A stretch of 64,000 bases of DNA from Homarus americanus (lineage: Eukaryota > Arthropoda > Malacostraca > Decapoda > Nephropidae). Under the pieces are notes generated by a model that made no database searches, was not told the origin of the DNA, and was given only the letters and a program-made list of their open reading frames with translations. How positions within the stretch are numbered: the first letter of the stretch is position 1; each line of letters opens with the position of its first letter. This document shows, in pieces, positions 10,903 to 21,770 of this stretch. A program made the translations under genes and the position numbers. Location of the stretch: positions 3,873,025 through 3,937,024 of the forward strand of contig NW_024735554.1 in assembly GCF_018991925.1 (NCBI RefSeq), read 5' to 3'.

Positions 10903-11275
10903 TGCCCCTGTCTTCCTGCCTCCTGTCTCCTGCCTCTGTCTCCCTGCCCTGTCTCCCCTGCCTCTGTCTCCCTGCCTCTTGCCTCTGCCCTGTCTCCCCT
11001 GCCACTGTCTCCCCGCTTCCCCCCCTATCTCCTGCCCCTGTCTCCCGCCACTGTCTCCTGCCTCTATCTCCCTGTCTCCTGTCTCCCTGCCACTGTCTCC
11101 TGCCTCCCTTATCTCCCTGCCTCCCTGTCTCCCTGCCTCTGTCTCCCTGGGCCGCCTCCTCCCTGCCTCCCTCTGTCTCCCGGGCCCCAGTCTCCGCCTC
11201 CAGTCTCCCTGCCTCAGCCCCTGCCTGTACTTCGCCCGTGTCTCCCCGCCCCAGTCTCCCCGCCTCTGTCTCCCC
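10903..11275. repeat. Pyrimidine-rich CTGTCTCCCTGCCTC minisatellite
   Basis: Degenerate 12-18 bp units over about 370 bp, strongly C/T-biased on the plus strand. Long frames on both strands are repeat artefacts. Confidence 0.9.
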
Positions 11276-11333
11276 GCGGCCGTAAAGTATAAACAAGGTC
11301 CAGACACGAGTTCTGTCTTACGATGATGGTTTA

Positions 11334-11358
11334 GATCTCTCTCTCTCTCTCTCTCTCA
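11334..11358. repeat. (CT)n microsatellite
   Basis: CT run of about 25 bp. Confidence 0.9.
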
Positions 11359-11693
11359 GCGTGACTCACAAAACACGACCACAAAGGATGACACAAACTG
11401 GTGGTTTTTCCCACATTCCTACGACCCATATCTACGACCCATGACAAACACGGAGAGAATTTAACCCGGAAAAAATCCTACTGACATGATGAAATGCCAA
11501 GACAAAACACCAAGACAAACACGGACCCAAAATTTAATCTCAGGGAAAAAACGACATAAACACACTTTTACATTTTTCACTTAAAAATTACTTTAATTTT
11601 TTTTCATTATGACGTCATTTACGATATAATTTTTTTGTGTTAGTTTATTAAAGATTAGACGAGAGAATTATGCCCTTATGCTGTCTACGGACG
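11359..11693. other. AT-rich non-coding stretch
   Basis: No gene recognised. If the exon at 12099-12231 is real, this is intron 3' of it on the minus strand. Confidence 0.5.
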
Positions 11694-12092
11694 ACCACGG
11701 ACTGACCTGTGACATTACGGACGAACACGGACTGACCTGTGACATAACGGACGAACACGGACTGACCTGTGACATAACGGACGAACACGGACTGACCTGT
11801 GACATAACGGACGAACACGGACTGACCTGTGACATAACGGACGAACACGGACTGACCTGTGACATAACGGACGAACACGGACTGACTGTGACATAACGGA
11901 CAAACACGGACTGACCTGTGACATAAAGGAGGACGAACACGGACTGACTCCAGACATAACGGACGAACACGGACTGACCTGTGACATAACGGACGAACAC
12001 GGACTGACCTGTGACATAACGGACGAACACGGACTGACCTGTGACATAACGGACGAACACGGACTGACCTGTGACATAACGGACGAACACGG
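11694..12092 (-). repeat. 30-bp minisatellite made of splice-donor copies
   Basis: Thirteen units, read on the minus strand as TCACAG|GTCAGTCCGTGTTC... with plus-strand ACTGAC at 11701, 11731, 11761, 11791, 11821, 11851, 11881, 11910, 11943, 11973, 12003, 12033 and 12063. The array abuts the 3' end of the Dpr-like exon, whose own donor is the fourteenth copy (12093-12098). All units keep the GTCAGT hexamer; eleven of thirteen keep CACAG before it. The exon frame stays open across the whole array, so a 10-residue unit (TGQSVFVRYV) would be added per downstream donor used. Confidence 0.9.
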
Positions 12093-12098
12093 ACTGAC

Positions 12099-12231
12099 CT
12101 GTGACGGTGAGATAAACATTACGGACGATCTTGGGGTCAGAGTTCACTTGACACTTGTAAGTACCGGAGTCTCTAGGCTGTGAATACTGAACCTGTAGCG
12201 TCCAGTCATCCGTCTCTTGGCTGTGTAGCAC
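12099..12231 (-). CDS. Dpr-like Ig V-set exon (C-terminal half of the domain)
   Basis: Exon of 133 bp on the minus strand between acceptor TCCCTACAG (12232 side) and donor CACAG|GTCAGT (12098 side), giving a phase-1 donor. It encodes 44 residues starting VLHSQETDDWTLQVQYSQ and ending in an NVYLTVT strand. The canonical DSGTYKCQV (D-x-G-x-Y-x-C) carries the F-strand cysteine. The combination DDWTLQV, QYSQPRDSGTYKC and QVN matches the first Ig domain of Dpr/DIP-family neuronal surface receptors. These are GPI- or membrane-anchored proteins that bind each other in synaptic partner matching. Other Ig families remain possible. The B-C strand half should lie on an upstream exon at higher coordinates, which I did not find in the window. 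Confidence 0.7.
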
Positions 12232-12800
12232 CTGTAGGGAGATAGAGAGATAGTTCAGTGTGGAGGATAGAGATATAGTTCACTAAGTGGTGTCAAAAAA
12301 TAAGGTCACATATATCACAAATGTGTAATAATCTGTAATAGGAATTAACTATGAACACACCTCAGGTCACCAAGTATAGGTCAAAGTTCAAAGGTTTAAT
12401 ATCACATTGACCTAGAAAAAAAAATCATCAAACCTTCAAAACTACATAAGAAAAAATCAACATAATTTCTACAGAGACAATTTTGTAGCAGTATTCACAA
12501 CATCCACTGATTAAATTTACTTACGATAGTTTAACTGTGCTTTTGACATCATTTACGACACCTACCTGAGTATTGTGTAAAGTATAGGAGGATAGTGAAG
12601 TATATTCTTATGCTATCACCTGTAAGGAGCACTGATTGAAAGTATGTGACACAGGTGTAGGAGAGGCATATATTTTTTTTTACTCTTCCCCTTATTAGTT
12701 CACCTGGGTCCGGGATGACCTTGGAGATAATTGGATAATGAGCCGCAGGTTGATGGATAAATTAACCAGTTTGGATGATGTAAATGTCACGGTGGATAAT
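12232..12800. other. Probable intron of the Dpr-like gene
   Basis: AT-rich sequence upstream (minus-strand sense) of the Ig exon. It is bounded at its other end by the first unit of the tandem triplication. No coding feature recognised. Confidence 0.4.
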
Positions 12801-12894
12801 TAGGTTAATTAGAAAGGTGAGGTTAAGAGCTGTGAGGTGATAATACTGATACACTACGACTTACAGTGACCACAAACAATACAGGAGTAATACA

Positions 12895-13336
12895 TGATGT
12901 AGACGTGATGTAGACGTGGTGTAGACGTGGTGTACACGTGATGTAGACGTGATGTAGACTGTAGACGTGATGTAGACGTGGTGTAGACGTGATGTAGACG
13001 TGATGTAGACTGTAGACGTGATGTAGGCGTGGTGTTGACTGTAGACGTGATGTAAACGTGATGTAGACGTGGTGTAGACGTGGTGTAGACGTGATGTAGA
13101 CTGTAGACGTGATGTAGACGTGATGTAGACTGTATACGTGATGTAGACGTGGTGTAGACGTGATGTAGACTGTAGACGTGGTGTAGAAGTTATGTAGAAG
13201 TTATGTAGACGTAATGTAGACGTGATGTAGACGTGATGTAGACGTGATGTAGACATGATGTAGACGTGATGTAGACTGTAGACGTGATGTAGACTGTAGA
13301 CGTGATGTAGACTGTAGACGTGATGTAGACGTGATT
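12895..13336. repeat. GTAGACGTGAT minisatellite, unit 1
   Basis: 12-bp blocks GTAGACGTGATG/GTAGACGTGGTG interrupted by GTAGACTGTAGACGTGATG longer units. Many open minus-strand frames rich in HVYITSTSRL are artefacts of the repeat. Confidence 0.9.
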
Positions 13337-13623
13337 ACTAAAACAGATGTAATGATTCAAGATTTGTAAGTTGAGATGCTGTTGTATTAAGACCAAGATG
13401 TGTAGCTGCTATGCTTATAGAGAGAGGAGTGAGGGTAGTAGTAGTAGTGTCATACAAGTGTAGCCCCATCATACAACCAGTGTAGCCCCGTCATACACAT
13501 AATTAACGGGAATAATGTGTACCTGGAATTATCAAGGTAAATGTCACTAGCATCGGTAAAGTTGTGTGTTTGTGTGTGTGTTGAAATCCTGTTTGAATAT
13601 TCTAAGTATTACACACTAGTTAA

Positions 13624-13626
<3 letters not shown>

Positions 13627-13680
<54 letters not shown>
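13627..13680. repeat. (GA)n microsatellite
   Basis: GA run of about 54 bp; the equivalent in unit 2 is 20549-20577, and it is almost lost in unit 3. Confidence 0.95.
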
Positions 13681-13682
<2 letters not shown>

Positions 13683-14048
13683 CCACAACACAGACCTCGT
13701 GGCGGGCGCAGCAACTTCTCCCAGATGGTAACGTAAAGTGTTACAAATGTCGCGGGTAAACATCACGGCCAGAGTACCCAGCTTGGCTATAAACATCTAA
13801 CCAACAGTATCTCTCTGCTTTTCTCCATCAATTTTATCTCGTCTTTTCTCTACTTTTCCCCTGTAACTTTGATCATCCAGCAACATTTGATACTTTGATA
13901 CATTTATATATTTTTCCTATACTTTTTTGTAACTTTTTTCAATATTCTATCATTGTCTAAGTTTTGTGTATTAAGTTGTAATGGAAAAAAAGAACCATCA
14001 ACCCAGTCGGCCATTGAACACCTAACAAAATTCAGTGGGATACAGGGC

Positions 14049-14499
14049 AGACCCGTTTACACCCAACCCCTATCGCTCGTATATCCATCCAACATATGTT
14101 TCAAGCTATCCAACGATTCGAGTTAATGATGATGTTTGGTAACTTGTTCCACTCATCCACTACTCTATTTCCAAACCAATGTTTACCTATCTCGCGCCTA
14201 AATCTAAATTTGTCTAATTTAAAACCATTGTTACGAGTTCGCTCCTGGTTGGATAGTTTGAGTACCTTTGATATATCACCTTTGTTCAGCCCTGACTTCC
14301 ATTTTACACCTCTATCATGTCGCCCCTCGCTCTACGTCTCTCGAGGGAGTGCAAATTAAGATGCTTTAACCTGTCTCTATACTCAAGGTTCCTAATGCCC
14401 GGGATTAGTCTCGTCATTCTCCTCTGAATTCTGTCCAAGGATTCTATATCCATTCTGTAGTACAGTGACCAGAACTGAACTGCGTAATCCTCATACAGA
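14049..14499 (-). mobile_element. CR1/jockey-like LINE 3' fragment
   Basis: The minus strand reads YAVQFWSLYYRMDIESLDRI QRRMTRLIPG in order, then LERRRARGDMIEV, the reverse transcriptase C-terminus of non-LTR elements. It is 5'-truncated and lacks an octamer tail at its left edge. Present in all three tandem units. Confidence 0.8.
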
Positions 14500-14501
14500 C
14501 A

Positions 14502-14850
14502 CATAAGAACATAAGAACATAAGAATGGAGGAAACTGCAGCGGGCCTATTGGCCCATACTGGGCAGTCCCGTTTACACCCAACCCCTATTGCTCATATGA
14601 GCATCCAACCTATGTTTGAAGCAATTCAGCGTATTCGAGTTAATGATGATATTTGGTAACTTGTTCCATTCATCCACTACTCTGTTTCCAAACCAGTGTT
14701 TACCTATTTCACGCCTAAATCTAAATTTGTCTAATTTAAAACCATTGTTACGAGTTCGCTCCTGGTTGGATAATTTGAGTACCTTTGTAATGTCCCCTTT
14801 GTTTAGCCCTGTCTTCCACTTATACACCTCTATCAGGTCGCCCCTCGCTC
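14502..14850 (-). mobile_element. Second CR1/jockey-like LINE 3' tail, adjacent
   Basis: The left edge carries three ATAAGAAC octamers (3' end on the minus strand). The minus strand encodes YKWKTGLNKGDITKVLKL, then NGFKLDKFRFRREIGKHWFG and NRVVDEWNKLPN. Present in units 1 and 3 but absent from unit 2, where CAGACAC runs directly into TACAGAGACTCTACAG. It is therefore an insertion/deletion polymorphism between the copies. Confidence 0.85.
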
Positions 14851-15137
14851 TACAGATACACCGCCAAAACCCTACATAAAGGCTGCTAAGAGCTGAGAAA
14901 TAGCCAATTTAGATAACTGCCACAATATTGCAAGCCAGAGAGAGAGAGAGGTTCTAGTCGGTACATTCTTAAAGGTTGACAAGTCTGTTCTAGAATGTTC
15001 ATGTTATTCATTTAATGTTCTTGCAAGTACCTGAGACACAACTTAGTGTTCTCATTTATTCAACACACAGTATATATGTAAATAGTATCCACAAGGAAGA
15101 TATTTTATAGTCTTCAGGTGAGATTTTAGCGCAGGTA

Positions 15138-15138
<1 letters not shown>

Positions 15139-15169
<31 letters not shown>

Positions 15170-15325
15170 ATAATAATAATAATAATAATTGACGGTTTAT
15201 TGAAAAAGTTCTGCAGCCCGAAGGCTGAAAATATACATTGGACATAAATGACTTATTACATACATTGGTGGTTTAACAAAAGCCTTCATTAGAGAAAGGT
15301 AAAGGAACATACAGTGAACATACAG
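15139..15325 (-). mobile_element. GT/AAT microsatellites and possible retroelement 3' end
   Basis: A (GT)n run (15139-15166) and an (AAT)n run (to 15189) are followed by sequence whose minus strand reads CAGCCTTCGGGCTGCAGAAC, then CAATAAACC, then (ATT)n. An AATAAA followed by a microsatellite tail is typical of some non-LTR 3' ends. No coding part is visible, so the element assignment is tentative. Confidence 0.35.
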
Positions 15326-15349
15326 ATTAATGTAGGTGTTGAACAGCAA

Positions 15350-15575
15350 ACTCGTAGTGTAGTAACTCCCTCCCAGATAGTGTTAGGAGGAACTCACGTG
15401 GTGTAGTAGTTCCCTCACAGATGGTGTTATGAGGGGCTTCACGTGTTGTAGTAATTCCCTCACAGATGGTGTTATGAGGGACCTGACGTGGTGTAGTAAC
15501 TCCTTCACATATGGTGTTATGAGGGACCTGACGTGGTGTAGTAATTCCCTCACAGATGGTGTTATATGAGTGAGG
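15350..15575. repeat. 45-bp minisatellite, unit 1 (five copies)
   Basis: Units of GTGGTGTAGTAATTCCCTCA followed by CAGATGGTGTTATGAGGGACCTGAC. Unit 2 has one copy fewer (21945-22105). Unit 3 again matches unit 1 (about 28660-28865). Confidence 0.85.
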
Positions 15576-15927
15576 TGTGGTCCCAGGCCTTCCTCTCGTA
15601 GACGGATTAACACATCGCTGGTTGTTGGGTCTCACGGGCCGTTATCACTGGGTACCTGGGACCTCACTGTGTGAAGGTTAACTTGGATACGACTGTTACT
15701 GTTCAGTTGTTCTCACTGACATTAAGCACTGTTCACCACTGTTCACCTCTGTTTAACACTGGTTCCATTCCTTTCCTAAATGAAATAGTAACTTCTGGCG
15801 AGAACTTGTTGATATTCCCGTGGGGAGGAGGGTTCAGGGGAGGGAGTTGGTATGGGCCAACTTAACAGTTGACCTGGCTGCTCCGAGAGGAGCGCCAGGT
15901 ACGTCTTGACACTTCGGTGGTCAAGGA

Positions 15928-15929
15928 TG

Positions 15930-15966
<37 letters not shown>

Positions 15967-15994
15967 TGTGTGTGAGTGTATGTGTGTGTGTGTG
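15928..15994. repeat. (GT)n microsatellite, interrupted
   Basis: GT run with TCTGTGTGTGAGTGTATG interruption. Equivalents are at 22467-22530 and 29224-29271. Confidence 0.9.
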
Positions 15995-15999
15995 GCAGC

Positions 16000-16469
16000 T
16001 CTTAGATGGCGGCCGTGAGAACAGATACAGCCTTATTAGAAGTGTTAGGTGTAGCGGTCATCAATATATAACATTACAGTGTTTTAATATATTGCTATTA
16101 TAAGTCTCTATCACTGCTGTTGGTTATATTACATGAAGATAGAGGGAAGCGTGGAGGGTATATGTAAAATAAACGAATAAGTATAAAAAACATTAACCAT
16201 ATAATTAAAACAACTATTTACAGATCAAAGACAATAAATACAAATTATATAATCCTTAATTAATTTTTATATAAATATTTTGACTAAAACATGAGTCACC
16301 ACAACCCCACGGGGAGGAGAGTATCTACCTCTTAGCCACGTGAGGAGGTGAAAGGTGAGACAATACCCTCAGGTCTAGAGCAATGGCTGAGGTTCAGTTA
16401 CTTGAAGATGATTGGTCGATCGAAATTTATATGAACGGCTCATTCTTGTCCTATCCTTCTCTCCGTTTC
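16000..16469. other. AT-rich 3' flank of the RRM frame
   Basis: Follows the terminal stop of the RRM frame on the minus strand. No poly-A tail or target-site duplication is evident that would prove a processed copy. Confidence 0.4.
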
Positions 16470-19033
16470 TCATCTTTTAACGTCTTTTATAATAAGTGAA
16501 GTGTTACTGAAAAATACGCGACCCGCCTTTATCGCAAACATTTTAGCCTCGAAATTTTGAAACGTTACGAAGCCAAAATTTCTGCCATTTGGTCGCTTAA
16601 CATCGCGGACGTGGCCGAACTGTACTAAGGCTTGGGCAATGTTCCGCTCAGTGGCCCAGGAAGGTATACCCCCCACAAAGACGGTGAAGTTCTGGCTCTT
16701 TGGGGAAGAGGGCCTACTTTTGACGTTTGGAGTCGAGTTCGGGTAAAACGTTTGAAGGGTCGGGATCGGTTTAGATGTTTGGGGGGTCGGGATCGGTTTA
16801 GATGTTTGGGGGGTCGGGATCGGTTTAGATGTTTGGGGGGTCGGGATCGGTTTAGATGTTTGGGGGGTCGGGATCGGTTTAGATATTTGAGGGGTCGGGT
16901 TAGGTATCGAGGAAGCTCTGGACGCTCCTGGTGGAAGGAGAACGAGGAACTTAACTCCTTTTAATGTGTGCTCCTGGGTTAGGATTTTATAGATTGGTTA
17001 CCGTGTTTCAAACGTAACTACACCATAATTTCCCCTGAGAAACACACATGTGACGGTTCCGTACCGATCGAAGTACTATTTTAACTCTCCCTTTGTCGTA
17101 TCTTTTGGTAGGTCCTGTACATAAACTTTATTTTCTTCCTCAGTGTTGTCGTCTTGAGGTTTAGTCTCGCGTGGTGACTGTGGCTGCGAAGATGGCGGAC
17201 GTACTACACGGATTTTAGAACCTTTTAGCACGTGGTCCAATTTCAACACTTCCTCCATAGTTTTGTTAAACTCAAAGATAACAAAACCTCTATTTCCGTT
17301 CTTATAAACCTTTTGAACTTCTCCAAACCTTCCAAAATGGAAACGAATCTCGTCGTGTTGGAGACCATCCGGGAGATTTTGGATGAAAACTTTGGGCAAT
17401 TCGTCATTGGAAGATTGGTCTCCGGAGTCCATATCTGACCCAGAGGGAGAGGGAGGATGTGTTGGGGGAGGAGGCGGTGGACAGGCGTCCCTCAAGGTGG
17501 CTAATGCTTTATCAAGTCCAGACTCTCCCTCAGAAATGTTCTTCCGGCACAACTTCTGAATCCTAAAAAAGAATTTTTTTGCATCCTTATTCATTTTCCT
17601 TAGGCATATATTATCGTACATCATGGATTCACTCGTTTCAAGCTTCCTTTTCTTGAGCTCCGGCTCTTCACTATCCGGCGAGACTTTTACTTTGTGTCCA
17701 TCTAATGATCTTTTTTTAGCCTCGTCTTTTTCCTTTAGCAGGTTTGTCAGCTCGGGTTGGCTAGTCAGGAGAGCATCGGGCAGAAATGTTTTACTCAGTT
17801 CACATATTCTAGCTTTTGCCTGAATCATCTGTTTATCGAGGCTGAGCATGTCGTCTTCCCTTTCATCATGCTGGTCGTTTTCTTCTTCCTCTTCGAATTC
17901 AACTGGCATCGCTTCCAAGTCCCACTGATGGAACTGCTCTTTTTTTGTGTATATATCTTCTTGGGACACCTTCACCTCCTTCCCAAATATCTCTACTTTC
18001 CCTTCGTTAAGAACCTTCTTGACTTCGCTGTTGTCTGAGAACCTTATGAAACAATACCCGGCGGGACGACTCCTGGTAGTTGGTCTCTATAAACTGTCTA
18101 CGTGCCCGAATGGTCTTAATGCCGATAAAATTTCCTCGTCGGTTGCGGCATGTGGCACCCCCATAAGAATAATCGAGGAATATCCCCATTTTCTATTATT
18201 AAATATTCTCCTTGAATCTCTAATCGACTTTTTATGACAGAGTTTACATCTACTTCTTGAAATTCAACTAATCCTTCGTCGCCATTCCGATTTACCACGA
18301 ACTTATTTACAGAACCAAATTTTTTGAAATACTCTTGCACATATTGTGTGTCGAGGTTCCCAGGAGGGTAAAAGAATTCAATTTTTTTTACGGTCTGGCT
18401 TTCCTGGGTCACTGGCCCTAATGTCACCTCCTCAGAGGTCGACTGGCTTTCTTGGGTCACTGACCCTGATGTCACCTCCTCAGAGGTCGACTGGCATTCT
18501 TGGATCATGGGCTCCGATGACACCTCTTTAGGGGCCGACTGGCTCTCCTGGACCAGTGCCCCTGATGGGAGGTCTTCAGGGAAATATGCAGAAACTGTGT
18601 GGCCTAAAATGAGATGTTTTTGTTGGACAACGCCTTCAGCTGTCTTGGTGTTTTTAAAACCAATAACGATTTTCTGACAGCCATTCTCCTCTGACCTGAA
18701 AATATTTTTAACCTTCCCGAAAGTTTCGAATGAGTTGAGAATGTCTTGATCAGTGGCGTGACATGGTACACCCGTAAGGATGACCTTATGGGAATGAGTT
18801 TTCTTGATCTGGAGACTCACTGTCTGATTAAAGATTTCCATGCCATCTTCGAGGAGTTCAGCCACACGGGAGCCCTCCAAAAAGGTCACGGTGCCTCCCA
18901 TACCATCACCGTCCAGAACAACGTCTTCGACTGTTCCATACTGCTTGAAGTAATCTTGGAGGATGTTGACGCCAATCCCCCGAGGTACATTTGAGAAAAT
19001 GACTTTAGTAGTTTTATTACAGGTGTTGCTCAT
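16470..19033 (-). pseudogene. Seven-RRM RNA-binding protein frame, copy 1
   Basis: Same gene as copy 2 (23006-25570) at >98% visible identity, without introns. ATG at 19033, terminal TGA at 16470-16472. It carries the same three in-frame stops: TAG 18087-18089, TAG 17076-17078, TAA 16998-17000. In addition it has one G fewer in the run at 18158-18162 (five C on plus versus six in copy 2). This shifts the frame inside RRM4, so its first open part ends in an unrelated tail after residue 289. Either a real frameshift or a homopolymer consensus error. Domain order and interpretation are given under copy 2. Confidence 0.75.
16752..16905 (-). repeat. 27-bp coding minisatellite inside the RRM frame
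   Basis: About five and a half units on the minus strand, encoding the nonapeptide SKPIPTPQT in frame. It lies between RRM6 and RRM7 of copy 1. Equivalents are 23288-23441 (copy 2) and a deletion-ridden version at 30020-30160 (copy 3). Confidence 0.85.
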
Positions 19034-19214
19034 TATGATAAACCTTTTATAAATGTCTGGAAAAATATGTAATAAGAACTTGAAGAAAAAAATACCAATA
19101 AAGTATGATATTAAAGAATAAACCGAAACGTATCAACACAAAGTTCATGATTGGAAGATAAATTAATATAGTAAGAGGTTCATAGAGCAACAACAGTGAT
19201 GTAGTTAAGAAGGT

Positions 19215-19800
19215 GGTGTTGTGTAGATGATGGTGTAGTGGGTGTAGTGTAGATGATGGTGTAGTGGGTGTAGTGTAGATGATGGTGTAGTGGGTGTAGT
19301 GTAGATGATTGTGTAGTGGGTGTAGTGTAGATGATGGTGTAGTGGGTGTAGTGGATGTAGTGTAGATGAGGGTGTAGTGGGTGTAGTGTAGATGAGGGTG
19401 TAGTGGGTGTAGTGTAGATGATGGTGTAGTGGGTGTAGTGTAGATGATGGTAGTGGGTGTAGTGTAGATGATGGTGTAGTGGGTGTAGTGTAGATGATGG
19501 TAGTGGGTGTAGTGTAGATGATGGTGTAGTGGGTGTAGTGTAGATGATTGTGTAGTGGGTGTAGTGTAGATGATGGTGTAGTGGGTGTAGTGTAGATGAT
19601 GGTGTAGTGGGTGTAGTGTAGATGATGGTGTAGTGGATGTAGTGTAGATGATGGTGTAGTGGGTGTAGTGTAGATGATGGTGTAGTGTAGATGATGGTGT
19701 AGTGGGTGTAGTGTAGATGATGGTGTAGTGGGTGTAGTGTAGATGATTGTGTAGTGGATGTAGTGTAGATGATTGTGTAGTGGGTGTAGTGTAGTGTAGT
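19215..19800. repeat. 25-bp minisatellite GTAGTGTAGATGATGGTGTAGTGGG, end of unit 1
   Basis: About 23 units with single-base variants. It lies upstream of the RRM start codon and ends at the junction with unit 2. Confidence 0.9.
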
Positions 19801-19894
19801 GTAGGTTAGGTTAATTAGAAAGGTGAGGTTAAGAGCTGTGAGGTGATAATACTGATACACTACGACTTACAATGACCACAAACAAGACAGGAGT

Positions 19895-20245
19895 AATACA
19901 TGATGTAGACGTGATGTAGACGTGGTGTAGACGTGGTGTACACGTGATGTAGACGTGATGTAGAGCGTGATGGCAGCAGTGGTTGACTGTAGACGTGAGT
20001 GTAAACGTGAGTAGAGGCGTGGTGTAGGCGTGGTGTAGACTGTAGACGTGATGTAGACGTGATGTAGACGTGGTATAGACGTGGTGTAGACGTGATGTAG
20101 ACTGTAGACGTGATGTAGAAGTGGTGTAGACGTGATGTAGACGTGGTGTAGACGTGATGTAGACTGTAGACGTGATGTAGACGTGATGTAGACGTGATGT
20201 AGACTGTAGACGTGATGTAGACTGTAGACGTGATGTAGACGTGAT
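19895..20245. repeat. GTAGACGTGAT minisatellite, unit 2
   Basis: Equivalent of 12895-13336, about 90 bp shorter and with a local rearrangement around 19970-20040. Confidence 0.9.
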
Positions 20246-20544
20246 TACTAAAACAGATGTAATGATTCAAGATTTGTAAGTTGAGATGCTGTTGTATTAA
20301 GACCAAGATGTGTAGCTGCTATGCTTATAGAGAGAGGAGTGAGGGTAGTAGTAGTAGTAGTAGTAGTGTCATACAAGTGTAGCCCCATCATACAACCAGT
20401 GTAGCCCCGTCATACACATAATTAACGGGAATAATGTGTACCTGGAATTATCAAGGTAAATGTCACTAGCATCGGTAAAGTTGTGTGTTTGTGTGTGTGT
20501 GTTGAAATCCTGTTTGAATATTCTAAGTATTACACACTAGTTAA

Positions 20545-20579
<35 letters not shown>

Positions 20580-20942
20580 CCACAACACAGACCTCGTGGC
20601 GGGCGCAGCAGCTTCTCCCAGATGGTAACGTAAAGTGTTACAAATATCGCGGGTGAACATCACGGCCAGAGTACCCAGCTTGGCTATAAACATCAAACCA
20701 ACAGTCTCTCTGCTTTTCTCCCTCAATTTTATCTCGTCTTTTCTCTACTTTTCCCCTGTAACTTTGATCAACCAGCAACATTTGATACTTTGATACATTT
20801 ATATATTTTTCCTATACTTTTTTGTAACTTTTTTCAATATTCTATCATTGTATAAGTTTTGTGTATTAAGTTGTAATGGAAAAAAAGAACCATCAACCCA
20901 GTCGGCCATTGAACACCTAACAAAATTCAGTGGGATACAGGG

Positions 20943-21394
20943 CAGACCCGTTTACACCCAACCCCTATCGCTCGTATATCCATCCAACATATGTTTCAAG
21001 CTATCCAACGATTCGAGTTAATGATGATGTTTGGTAGCTTGTTCCACTCATCCACTACTCTATTTCCAAACCAATGTTTACCTATCTCGCGCCTAAATCT
21101 AAATTTGTCTAATTTAAAACCATTGTTACGAGTTCGCTCCTGTTGGATAGTTTGAGTACCTTTGATATATCACCTTTGTTCAGCCCTGACTTCCATTTTA
21201 CACCTCTATCATGTCGCCCCTCGCTCTACGTCTCTCGAGGGAGTGCAAATTAAGATGCTTTAACCTGTCTCTATACTCAAGGTTCCTAATGCCCGGGATT
21301 AGTCTCGTCATTCTCCTCTGAATTCTGTCCAAGGATTCTATATCCATTCTGTAGTACAGTGACCAGAACTGAACTGCGTAATCCTCATACAGAC
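20943..21394 (-). mobile_element. CR1/jockey-like LINE 3' fragment, unit 2
   Basis: Same fragment as 14049-14499. The neighbouring octamer-bearing tail is missing here. Confidence 0.8.
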
Positions 21395-21704
21395 ACTACA
21401 GAGACTCTACAGATACACCGCCAAAACCCTACATAAAGGCTGCTAAGAGCTGAGAAATAGCCAATTTAGATAACTGCCACAATATTGCAAGCCAGAGAGA
21501 GAGAGAGAGAGAGAGAGAGGTTCTAGTCGGTACATTCTTAAAGGTTGACAAGTCTGTTCTAGAATGTTCATGTTATTCATTTAATGTTCTTGCAAGTACC
21601 TGAGACACAACTTAGTGTTCTCATTTATTCAACACACAGTATATATGTAAATAGTATCCACAAGGAAGATATTTTATAGTCTTCAGGTGAGATTTTAGCG
21701 CAGG

Positions 21705-21706
<2 letters not shown>

Positions 21707-21750
<44 letters not shown>

Positions 21751-21770
21751 ATAATAATAATAATAATAAT
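21707..21770. repeat. (GT)n and (AAT)n microsatellites
   Basis: Longer GT run than in unit 1, followed by (AAT)n and the same CAATAAACC (minus-strand) tail sequence. Confidence 0.9.

Larger units (their letters stand above)
12801..19806. repeat. Tandem segmental duplication, unit 1
   Basis: Starts at TAGGTTAATTAGAAAGGTGA. The same start recurs at 19807 and 26301. The unit contains, in order: GTAGACGTGAT array, GA microsatellite, two LINE tails, GT/AAT microsatellites, a 45-bp array, the seven-RRM frame (minus) and a 25-bp array. Length is 7006 bp. Nucleotide agreement with unit 2 is very high in non-repeat parts. Confidence 0.9.

Noticed and set aside
11668..12231. Single 187-residue minus-strand gene
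   Set aside because: Only 12099-12231 shows a protein family signal. The rest is the intron-side minisatellite, reported instead as splice-donor array.
12861..13336. CRISPR-like array
   Set aside because: Short tandem units without distinct spacers, in a eukaryotic context; it is a minisatellite.
19180..19860. 226-residue His/Thr/Tyr-rich frame upstream of the RRM start
   Set aside because: Encoded by the 25-bp minisatellite; a similar frame in unit 2 differs only by array length.
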